A stretch of 56,308 nucleotides of DNA from JAVKFY01 sp040223615 (GTDB lineage Bacteria > Pseudomonadota > Alphaproteobacteria > GCA-2731375): NCBI GenBank assembly GCA_040223615.1, contig JAVKFY010000039.1, forward strand, positions 1-56,308. Reading direction: 5' to 3'. A program made the translations under genes and the position numbers. This document shows, in pieces, positions 44,762 through 51,724 of this stretch (position 1 is the first letter of the stretch; the number at the start of each line of letters is the position of its first letter). Under the pieces are notes generated by a model, which worked only from the letters and a program-made list of their open reading frames with translations, was not told where the DNA came from and ran no database searches.

Positions 44762-45576
44762 TGCGCGGTCCAGGCGGCGGGCCGCTTGTCGATGAAGGCG
44801 GCGACGCCCTCGCGCGCTTCCTCGCCACGCATCAATGTGGCGAAGGATTTCGCCGCCTCGGCGATGACCGTCGCGCGATCGGCCTGCGTCGCCAGCAGCA
44901 AGATCCGCTTGTTTTCCGCTACCGCTTGCGGGCCGCAGCGCCAGACCTCCTTCAGGGCCTCCGCGACCCTGGCCTGCAGCGCGTCGGCGTCCGCCACCAC
45001 GTCGTGGATCATGCCGAGTTCGAGCGCGCGCGGCGCGCGGAAGCTGGCGCCGGTCACCGCCATCATGCGCGTTTGCGTGAGCCCGATACGCTGCGCCACG
45101 AAGGCACAAACCTGCGCCGCCGGCACGCCCAGCGTCGCTTCCGGCAATCCAAATGAGGCGCGCTCGGTGGCGATGGCTATGTCGGAGGTGCAGGTGAAGC
45201 CCATGCCGCCGCCGCGCACCGCGCCCTCGATGGCGGCGATCACCGCCTGCGGGGCGGCGTTGATCTCGTCCAGCAGCTCGCCATAGCGGGTGTTCGACGC
45301 GACCACCGGATCGTCCGGCGAGCCCGGCACGATGTCGCCTTCCTGGCTGCGCCCGAAGCCCTTGATGTCGCCGCCGGCGCAGAAATTGCCGCCCGATCCG
45401 CGCAGCACGATGGCGCGCACCGACCGGTCGGCGCGGACGCCCGCGAAGGTATCCCCCAGCGCCTGCACCAGTTCCGCCGACAGCGCGTTGCGCATGTCCG
45501 GCCGGTTCAAGGTCGCATACAGCACGCCGTCGTCATTGCGCAGCAGCAGGTCGGAAATGTCGGGGAGGGTGGTCAT
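44758..45576 (-). CDS. atuE: enoyl-CoA hydratase/isomerase family, AtuE-like
   Basis: This 272-residue crotonase-fold protein has 'LNRPDMRNALSAELVQALGD', the oxyanion-hole segments 'GSGGNFCAGGDIKGFGRSQE' and 'AIEGAVRGGGMGFTCTSDIA', and 'FGLPEATLGV', where the catalytic Glu pair of hydratases would sit (GLPEATLG). In the Atu pathway it hydrates isohexenylglutaconyl-CoA; in leucine catabolism, methylglutaconyl-CoA. The ATG 45576 is chosen. The longer frame runs back through a REP palindrome whose translation (STWTPDQVRGDG) is a known artefact. A 130-base gap with REPs precedes it. Confidence 0.82.
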   Translation of the reverse strand: MTTLPDISDLLLRNDDGVLYATLNRPDMRNALSAELVQALGDTFAGVRADRSVRAIVLRGSGGNFCAGGDIKGFGRSQEGDIVPGSPDDPVVASNTRYGELLDEINAAPQAVIAAIEGAVRGGGMGFTCTSDIAIATERASFGLPEATLGVPAAQVCAFVAQRIGLTQTRMMAVTGASFRAPRALELGMIHDVVADADALQARVAEALKEVWRCGPQAVAENKRILLLATQADRATVIAEAAKSFATLMRGEEAREGVAAFIDKRPAAWTAQ

Positions 45577-45596
45577 GGTGTCATCCAACCATGCGC

Positions 45597-45687
45597 CGTC
45601 ACCCCGGACCTGATCCGGGGTCCATGTCGAAGGCGCGCTCGACACAGACATGGATCCCGGGTCGCGCTTCGCTTGCCCGGGATGACG
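45597..45687. repeat. REP palindrome pair between hydratase and acyl-CoA dehydrogenase
   Basis: GTCACCCCGGACCTGATCCG followed by GGGTCCATGTC, and an opposing element ending CTTGCCCGGGATGACG, form a convergent pair of about 35-45 bases each. Each half is itself a hairpin (CCCCGGA..TCCGGGG, ATCCCGGG..CCCGGGAT). The same family occurs again at 46884-46976. Confidence 0.75.
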
Positions 45688-45705
45688 TATGGGGGCGCCG
45701 CGTCC

Positions 45706-46863
45706 TCATCTATTCCGCCGTCCGGGCAAGGTGCCCATGTATTTCGCGATGATCGACAGCATCACCTCGTCGGCGCCGCCGCCGATCGAGGCCAGGCGGC
45801 CGTCGCGGTAGGCGCGGCTCACCCGGTTCTCCCAGGTGAAGCCCATGCCGCCCCAGTATTGCAGGCAGCCGTCGTTGACCTCGCGCAGCAGCCGGCCGGC
45901 CTTCAGCTTGGCCATCGAGGCCAGCCGCGTCACGTCCTCGCCACCGATGTAGCGCTCCACCGCGCGGTAGATCAGCGAGCGCAGCAGCTCCACCTCGGTC
46001 GCCAGCTCGGCCAGCCGGAAATGCACCACCTGGTTGTCCAGGATGGACTGCCCGAAGGCCTTGCGCTCGCGCGTGTACTCGATGGTTTCGGCGATCACCT
46101 CTTCCATCGAGATCACGCCGGAGACCGCGCCCCACAGCCGCTCCTCCTGGAACTGCTCCATCTGGTAGGTGAAGCCCTTGCCTTCCTCGCCGATGCGCCA
46201 GCGCTGCGGCACGCGCACGTCGTCGAAGAAGCACTGCGCGGTATCGGACGCGTTCATGCCGATCTTCTTCAGCTTGCGCGTCGAGATGCCCTTGCTGTCC
46301 ATCGGCACCGCGATCAGCGTCTTGTTGCGATGGACCTGGTCGTCCGACGTGTTGGCCAGCAGGCAGATCCAGTCGGCCTGGGTGCCGTTGGTGGTCCACA
46401 TCTTGCCGCCGTTGATGACATAGTCGTCGCCATCTTTCCGCGCCGTGGTGGTCAGGCCGGCGACGTCGGACCCGGCGCCGACCTCGCTCACACCCAGGCA
46501 GGCGACGAAGTCGCCGGCGATCGACGGCGCCAGGAATTCGCGCCGCACCTCGTCGGAACCGTGCTTGGCCAATGCGGGCGTGGCCATGTCGGTCTGCACG
46601 CCGATCGCCATCGGCACCGCGCCACACTGGATGTGGCCGAGCTCTTCCGCCATCACCATGGCGTAGGAATAGTCCAGGCCCATGCCGCCGAACTCAGGCG
46701 GCTTGTGCACGCCGAGCAGGCCAAGGTCGCCCATCTTCTTGAACAGCTCGTGCGCCGGGAAGATTTCCGCCTCTTCCCAGTCGTCGACGTGCGGGTTCAC
46801 TTCCGCGTCGATGAACCGGCGCACCGTGCGCCGGAGTTCCTCATGTTCGTCGGTGAACTGCAT
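45706..46863 (-). CDS. atuD: acyl-CoA dehydrogenase, citronellyl-CoA dehydrogenase (AtuD)-like
   Basis: A 385-residue FAD acyl-CoA dehydrogenase: 'MGDLGLLGVHKPPEFGGMGL', 'ACLGVSEVGAGSDVAGLTTT', 'INGGKMWTTNGTQADWICLL', 'ERKAFGQSILDNQVVHFRLA' and 'YWGGMGFTWENRVSRAYRDG'. The segments 'EELGHIQCGAVPMAIGVQTD' and 'YQMEQFQEERLWG' match AtuD, which oxidises citronellyl-CoA, better than isovaleryl-CoA dehydrogenase. It is a close paralogue of the next gene (46997) along the whole length. The ATG 46863 is used; upstream frame is REP-derived. Confidence 0.87.
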   Translation of the reverse strand: MQFTDEHEELRRTVRRFIDAEVNPHVDDWEEAEIFPAHELFKKMGDLGLLGVHKPPEFGGMGLDYSYAMVMAEELGHIQCGAVPMAIGVQTDMATPALAKHGSDEVRREFLAPSIAGDFVACLGVSEVGAGSDVAGLTTTARKDGDDYVINGGKMWTTNGTQADWICLLANTSDDQVHRNKTLIAVPMDSKGISTRKLKKIGMNASDTAQCFFDDVRVPQRWRIGEEGKGFTYQMEQFQEERLWGAVSGVISMEEVIAETIEYTRERKAFGQSILDNQVVHFRLAELATEVELLRSLIYRAVERYIGGEDVTRLASMAKLKAGRLLREVNDGCLQYWGGMGFTWENRVSRAYRDGRLASIGGGADEVMLSIIAKYMGTLPGRRNR

Positions 46864-46883
46864 TTCTATACCCAGTCTCTGTT

Positions 46884-46976
46884 CGTCACCCCGGACTTGA
46901 TCCGGGGTCCACGTAGACAACACGGCCGGCTTCGGCATGGACCCCGGCTCTTCGCTCCGCTGCGGCCGGGGTGACG
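46884..46976. repeat. REP palindrome pair between the two acyl-CoA dehydrogenase genes
   Basis: CGTCACCCCGGACTTGATCC then GGGGTCCACGT (46884-46914), and ATGGACCCCGGCTCTTCGCT then CCGCTGCGGCCGGGGTGACG (46937-46976), are an inverted pair of the same REP family as at 45597-45687. Placed exactly between duplicated genes, they could have mediated or followed the duplication. Confidence 0.75.
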
Positions 46977-46996
46977 GGAGTGGTATGTCATCATGG

Positions 46997-48154
46997 CTAT
47001 CGGTTCCCCGCGCGCGGCAGCGTACCCATCAGCTTGGCGATGATGGTGAGCATGATCTCATCGGCGCCGCCGCCGATCGAAGCAAGCCGGCCATCGCGGT
47101 AGGCCCGCGCGATCCGGTTCTCCCAGGTGAAGCCCATACCGCCCCAGTACTGCAGGCAGCTGTCGGCGACCTCGCGCGCCAGCCGGCCGGCCTTCAGCTT
47201 CGCCATCGAGGCCAGCCGCGTGACGTCCTCGCCGCCGACATAGAGCTCCACCGCGCGGTAGGTCAGCGAGCGCAGCAGTTCCACCTCGGTGGCCAGTTCG
47301 GCCAGCCGGAAGTGCACCACCTGGTTGTCGAGAATCGACTGCCCGAATGCCTTGCGCTCGCGGGTGTATTCGATGGTCTCCTCGATCAGCTGCTCCATGC
47401 CCTTGGGCGCGCGCGAGGCGGCCCACAAACGTTCCTCCTGAAACTGTTGCATCTGGTAGCTGAAGCCGTGGCCTTCCTCACCGATGCGGTTGGCCTGCGG
47501 CACGCGCACGTCGTCGAAGAACACCTGCGCCGTGTCGGACGAGTTCATGCCGATCTTCTTCAGCTTGGCCGTGGTGATGCCCGGCGTCGACATCGGCACC
47601 GCGATCAGCGTCTTGTTGCGGTGCACCGCCCCGTCCGACGTGTTGGCCAGCAGGCAGATCCAGTCGGCCTGGGTGCCGTTGGTGGTCCACATCTTGCCGC
47701 CGTTGATGACGTAGTCGTCGCCGTCCTTGCGCGCCGAGGTCTTCAGCGAGGCGACGTCGGAGCCGGCGCCGACTTCCGAGACGCCCAGGCAAGCCACGTA
47801 GTCGCCGGCGATCGACGGCGCCAGGAACTCCGCCTTCACCCGGTCCGAACCGTGCTTGGCCAGCGCCGGCGTCGCCATGTCGGTCTGCACGCCGATTGCC
47901 ATCGGCACGCCGCCGCACCGCACCCGCCCCAGTTCCTCCGCCATCACCGCGGCGTAGGAATAGTCCAGGCCCATGCCGCCATACTCGGTCGGCTTGTGCA
48001 CGCCGAGCAGGCCGAGGTCGCCCATCTTCTTGAACAGCTCGTGCGCCGGGAAGATCTCCGCGTCTTCCCACTCGTCGACATGCGGGTTGATCTCGTTGTC
48101 GACGAAGCGCGCGACAGTATCGCGCAAGGCTTCGTGCTCAGGCGTGAGTTGCAT
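46997..48154 (-). CDS. atuD: acyl-CoA dehydrogenase, AtuD-like paralogue
   Basis: A 385-residue dehydrogenase, nearly colinear with the 45706 protein. Shared landmarks include 'AVMAEELGRVRCGGVPMAIG', 'CLGVSEVGAGSDVASLKTSA', 'INGGKMWTTNGTQADWICLL' and 'YQMQQFQEERLWAASRAPKG'. Differences cluster in the 270-290 region (ASRAPKGMEQLI versus AVSGVISMEEVI), near the substrate-contact helices, so the two may differ in chain-length or branch preference. GGGAGA precedes the ATG 48154. It lies 11 bases after the carboxyltransferase stop. Confidence 0.87.
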   Translation of the reverse strand: MQLTPEHEALRDTVARFVDNEINPHVDEWEDAEIFPAHELFKKMGDLGLLGVHKPTEYGGMGLDYSYAAVMAEELGRVRCGGVPMAIGVQTDMATPALAKHGSDRVKAEFLAPSIAGDYVACLGVSEVGAGSDVASLKTSARKDGDDYVINGGKMWTTNGTQADWICLLANTSDGAVHRNKTLIAVPMSTPGITTAKLKKIGMNSSDTAQVFFDDVRVPQANRIGEEGHGFSYQMQQFQEERLWAASRAPKGMEQLIEETIEYTRERKAFGQSILDNQVVHFRLAELATEVELLRSLTYRAVELYVGGEDVTRLASMAKLKAGRLAREVADSCLQYWGGMGFTWENRIARAYRDGRLASIGGGADEIMLTIIAKLMGTLPRAGNR

Positions 48155-48165
48155 GGTTATCTCCC

Positions 48166-49785
48166 TCAGCCTCGCGCCACGCCGAAGCTGTTCGGGCGCA
48201 GCGGGCGGATCTCGGCCTCGTGGCAGATCGACAGGCACTGGCCCAGCACCCGGCGCGAGTCGCGCGGATCGATCAGGCCATCATCCCACAGCCGCGCGGT
48301 GGCGTAGAGCGCCGTCGACTCCGCGTCGATCTGGTCGATGATGGCGCGCTCCATCTTCGCCAGCTTGTCCGGATCGGGTTCCTTGCCGGCGCGCCGCGCG
48401 CCGGCCTCGGTGATTATGGACATCACCTTCGCGGCCTGCTCGCCGCCCATCACGGATATCCGGTAGTTCGGCCAGGCGAAGATGAAGCGCGGGTCGAACG
48501 AGCGCCCGCACATGCCGTAATTCCCGGCGCCAAACGAGCCGCCGATCATCAGCGTGATCTGCGGCACGGTGGCGTTGGCGACGGCCTGGATCATCTTCGA
48601 GCCGTGCTTGACGATGCCGGCCTCCTCGGCCTCGCGGCCGACGATGTAGCCGGTGGTGTTCTGCAGGTAGATGATCGGCGTGTTCGACTGGCAGCAGAGC
48701 TGGATGAACTGCGCCGCCTTCACCGCGCCCTGCGGGTCGATCGGCCCGTTGTTGCCGATGATGCCGCAGGCGAAGCCCTCGATTGCCGCGTGGCCGCATA
48801 CCGTCGGCATCCCGAACGACGGCTTGAAGTCGAGAAAGTCGCTGTCGTCGACCAGCCGTCCGATCACTTCGCGTACGTCGTAGGGCTTGCGGTAGTCAAC
48901 CGGCACCAGCCCGAGCAGCTCCTCCGCGTCGTAGCGCGGCGCCTTGTACGTGCGCTCTGGCTCGGGCGGAAGCTGTTCGTTCCACGGCAGCTTGGCCATC
49001 ACCGAGCGGGCTATCCGCACCGCGTCGGCATCATCCTCGGCCATGTACTCCGCCGTGCCGGCGATCGAGGCGTGCAGGTCGGCGCCGCCCAACTCCTCGT
49101 CGGTGGCGATCTCGCCGGTCGCCGCCTTCAGCAACGGCGGTCCGGCCAGGAAGATCTTGGCGCGGTCGCGCACCACGATCACGTAGTCCGACAGGCCCGG
49201 CACATAGGCACCGCCGGCGGTCGACGAGCCGTGCACGACGGTGACCTGCGGGATACCGGCCGCCGACAGCCGCGACTGGTTGGCGAAGCCGCGGCCGCCC
49301 TCCACGAACAGTTCGGATTGATACAGCAGATTGGCGCCGGCGCTTTGCACCAGCGCGATGGTCGGCAGCTTGTTCTGCGCCGAGATGTCCTGGCTGCGCA
49401 GCTTCTTCTTCAGGCCCATCGGCGCCGTCGCACCGCCCTTGATGCCGCTGTCGGAGACCGAGACCATGGCCCGGACGCCGCTGACCTGGCCGATGCCGAG
49501 GATCGAGCCGCCGCCGGTGACGTTGGCCTCGCCGTCGTCGTCGTGCATCCGATAGCCGGCCAGCGTCGACAGTTCCAGCCACGGCGCGCCCCGATCCAAC
49601 AGCAGTTCCAGGCGCTCGCGCGGCAGCAGCTGGCCGCGCTTCTCGAACTTCGGCTTGGAGCGCGCGGAGTAGGCGCGGATGCGGCCTTCGATGTCGCGGA
49701 AGTGCGCGATCAGCTCCTGCATCGCCGCGCGGTTGGCGGCGAAGGCGGGATCGCGCGGATCGACCCGCGATTCCAGCACCGGCAT
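48166..49785 (-). CDS. atuC: acyl-CoA carboxylase beta subunit (carboxyltransferase), AtuC/MccB-like
   Basis: 539 residues. 'RERLELLLDRGAPWLELSTL' opens the CT N-domain; 'ALVQSAGANLLYQSELFVEG', 'VHGSSTAGGAYVPGLSDYVI' and 'FLAGPPLLKAATGEIATDEE' follow. 'IIYLQNTTGYIVGREAEEAG' and 'MIGGSFGAGNYGMCGRSFDP' with 'FAWPNYRISVMGGEQAAKVM' carry the oxyanion-hole Gly-Gly signatures of the C-domain. It transfers CO2 from biotin to the gamma-carbon of an unsaturated branched acyl-CoA. The ATG 49785 overlaps the SDR stop by one base. Pairs with the alpha subunit at 42875. Confidence 0.9.
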   Translation of the reverse strand: MPVLESRVDPRDPAFAANRAAMQELIAHFRDIEGRIRAYSARSKPKFEKRGQLLPRERLELLLDRGAPWLELSTLAGYRMHDDDGEANVTGGGSILGIGQVSGVRAMVSVSDSGIKGGATAPMGLKKKLRSQDISAQNKLPTIALVQSAGANLLYQSELFVEGGRGFANQSRLSAAGIPQVTVVHGSSTAGGAYVPGLSDYVIVVRDRAKIFLAGPPLLKAATGEIATDEELGGADLHASIAGTAEYMAEDDADAVRIARSVMAKLPWNEQLPPEPERTYKAPRYDAEELLGLVPVDYRKPYDVREVIGRLVDDSDFLDFKPSFGMPTVCGHAAIEGFACGIIGNNGPIDPQGAVKAAQFIQLCCQSNTPIIYLQNTTGYIVGREAEEAGIVKHGSKMIQAVANATVPQITLMIGGSFGAGNYGMCGRSFDPRFIFAWPNYRISVMGGEQAAKVMSIITEAGARRAGKEPDPDKLAKMERAIIDQIDAESTALYATARLWDDGLIDPRDSRRVLGQCLSICHEAEIRPLRPNSFGVARG

Positions 49786-50660
49786 CAGTCGTCCCCGCGC
49801 GCCACTTTCGGCAGCACTTCGCGGTGGAAGCCGAGATAGGGTTCGGGCGCGTTGTCGTGGTCGCCGGCGGGATGGTCGGCGACCTGGTTCGGCACCCCGC
49901 CATCGACCCGGATGCAGGTGCCGGTGATGAAATTCGCCGCCGGTGTCAGCAGGAAGATGATCGCCGCGGAGACCTCCGCCTCGCGCCCGGTCCGGCGCAG
50001 CGGCACGTATCGCGGCAGGCTCTTCATGTGCTGCTGCGTCGCCTCGTCGTAGGTGTCGAAGCCGGAACTGGCGATCCAGCCAGGCGCCACCGCGTTCACT
50101 CGCACGCCGCCCTTGGCCCACTCCACCGCCGCCGTGTAGGTGAAGTTCAGCATTCCGGCGCGCGCGGCGCCGGAATGGCCCATGGTCGGCATGCCATGCC
50201 ACATGTCGGCGATGATGTTCACAATGCCGCCGCCGCCGTCTTTGGACATCGACTGCAGGTAGACCTCGCGGCTCATCAGGAAGCCGCCGGTGAGATTGGT
50301 GCGCACCACCGTCTCCCAGCCCTTCTGCGAGATCTTCTCCAGCGGCGCCGGGAACTGGCCGCCGGCGTTGTTGACCAGGTGATGGAGGCGTCCGTGCCGG
50401 CCGACCAGGGTTGTCACGGTCTCGACCACCTGATCCTCGACCCGGATATCGCAGACCGCAGTGTCGACCTCGCCGCCGTCTTCCGCGATCTCGGCGCTGA
50501 CATTGGCGAGCTTGTCCGCGTTGCGGCCGATCAGGATCACCTTGGCGCCAAGGCTGGACAGTTCGTGCGCGGTGCAGCGGCCGATGCCGCTGCCGCCGCC
50601 GGTGACGATGATGGTCTGTCCCGCGAACAAGTCGGGCCGGAACACCGAGCTATAGGGCAT
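49785..50660 (-). CDS. atuG: SDR, citronellol/citronellal dehydrogenase (AtuG)-like
   Basis: A 291-residue SDR starting 'VFRPDLFAGQTIIVTGGGSG' with 'VNNAGGQFPAPLEKISQKGW', 'IADMWHGMPTMGHSGAARAG' and 'AVAPGWIASSGFDTYDEATQ'. The catalytic Tyr/Lys are replaced by HSGAARAG, typical of the AtuG/enoyl-CoA-reductase-like group. It opens the operon atuG-C-D-D-E-F plus thioesterases. A tail of about 45 residues after the Rossmann core ('ADHPAGDHDNAPEPYLGFHR') is unusual. The start is ATG 50660; its GGAGAA site is about ten bases away. Confidence 0.83.
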   Translation of the reverse strand: MPYSSVFRPDLFAGQTIIVTGGGSGIGRCTAHELSSLGAKVILIGRNADKLANVSAEIAEDGGEVDTAVCDIRVEDQVVETVTTLVGRHGRLHHLVNNAGGQFPAPLEKISQKGWETVVRTNLTGGFLMSREVYLQSMSKDGGGGIVNIIADMWHGMPTMGHSGAARAGMLNFTYTAAVEWAKGGVRVNAVAPGWIASSGFDTYDEATQQHMKSLPRYVPLRRTGREAEVSAAIIFLLTPAANFITGTCIRVDGGVPNQVADHPAGDHDNAPEPYLGFHREVLPKVARGDD

Positions 50661-50899
50661 GGCGGGGGCGTTCTCCGTGGTGGCACTTCGTTGCCTGATC
50701 TTACGTCGGCGGCGGCAGTGGCGCACCCGTCGCCGGTGTGCCGCTCGCGACGCTGGTTAATGGTGTCGGCGAATCCAAGCGGGTCGTCAGGCATAGCTAT
50801 TTACCCAAGTTTCACCTTGGCCGGTCAGACTCGAAGACGCAGCGGGCAATTGGCGCATCGCAGCGTAAGCGCCGTTTGGCGGCCGCGTAGGAGAGCTCC

Positions 50900-51340
50900 T
50901 TGTACCAAGAACGAGAATTTTGCCGAACCGAACAGGAAGAGGCCGCCGGCGCCTCGACGATGCCCAGGCTGCTGGCCGTCGACGATCACCCGGATTCGGC
51001 GGAACTCGTTGCCCGCGTCGCCAAGCGTTGCGGCTATGAAGCACATCACGCTTCGGATTCCAGGCGCATCCGGGCGCTGCTCGCCGAGACACGCCCCACT
51101 TTGCTATCGATCGACCTGTGCATGCCCGAGATGGACGGCATCGAGTTGTTCGAGGAACTCAAGGCGGCCGGCTACGCGGGCGAGGTCCTGCTGATCAGCG
51201 GCCAGAGCGCGCAGCTGCGCGAGTCCGCAGCGAGGCTGGCGGTCATCAAGGGGATCACGGTCGTGGGCAACCTGCAGAAGCCGGTCGACATCGCCCAGCT
51301 CCGCATCCTGCTCAAGGAGCAGCGCCGCAGCCACGCCTGA
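50900..51340 (+). CDS. single-domain response regulator
   Basis: This 146-residue receiver domain has the acidic pair 'LLAVDDHPDSAELV', phospho-acceptor Asp in 'LLSIDLCMPEMDGIELFEEL', Ser/Thr switch 'LLISGQSAQLR' and Lys 'NLQKPVDIAQLRILLKE'. There is no output domain, so it acts through protein contacts. TTG 50900 has a good GGAGAG site close upstream, while ATG 50960 gives the plain receiver without one; both are possible. It is divergent from the Atu operon and converges on the regulator at 51353. Confidence 0.85.
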   Translation: MYQEREFCRTEQEEAAGASTMPRLLAVDDHPDSAELVARVAKRCGYEAHHASDSRRIRALLAETRPTLLSIDLCMPEMDGIELFEELKAAGYAGEVLLISGQSAQLRESAARLAVIKGITVVGNLQKPVDIAQLRILLKEQRRSHA

Positions 51341-51352
51341 GTTGGGGCGCGC

Positions 51353-51724
51353 CTAGCCGGGAGGCGCGAGGCAGGCCTCGATCTTGCCGAGCAGGCGCGG
51401 CAGGTCGACCGGCTTGGTGTCGAAGTCGGCGAAGCCGTTCGCCTCGGCCTTCTCGCGGTACGTCGCCAGCGCATGCGCCGTCAACGCGATGACCGGTATC
51501 TCACAAGTCGCCGGATCCGACTTGATCGCCCGCGTCGCCGTCCAGCCATCCATCTCGCCGAGCCCGATGTCCATCAGGATCACGTCCGGCTGCGCCGATC
51601 CGGCCATGGCGATGCCACTTGGCCCGTCGATGGCGAAGCAGACGTCGAAGCCGCGTCGCTGCAGGCGCCGCCCGAGCATGTCGCGGTTCATCTCATTGTC
51701 CTCGACGATCAATATCCTAGGCAC
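51353..51724 (-). CDS. CheY-like single-domain response regulator
   Basis: A 123-residue receiver: 'ILIVEDNEMNRDMLGRRLQR' (acidic pair), 'DVILMDIGLGEMDGWTATRA' (phospho-Asp), 'VIALTAHALATY' (Thr switch) and 'FDTKPVDLPRLL' (Lys). Its 5' end overlaps the hybrid kinase's 3' end by 8 bases, so both are co-translated, and it is the likely terminal phospho-acceptor of that kinase. Confidence 0.9.
   Translation of the reverse strand: MPRILIVEDNEMNRDMLGRRLQRRGFDVCFAIDGPSGIAMAGSAQPDVILMDIGLGEMDGWTATRAIKSDPATCEIPVIALTAHALATYREKAEANGFADFDTKPVDLPRLLGKIEACLAPPG

Noticed and set aside
45577..45651. N-terminal extension of the hydratase and, at 46864-46938, of the dehydrogenase
   Set aside because: Translations read STWTPDQVRGD, a frequent product of REP palindromes, and the family start with a correct spacing lies downstream.
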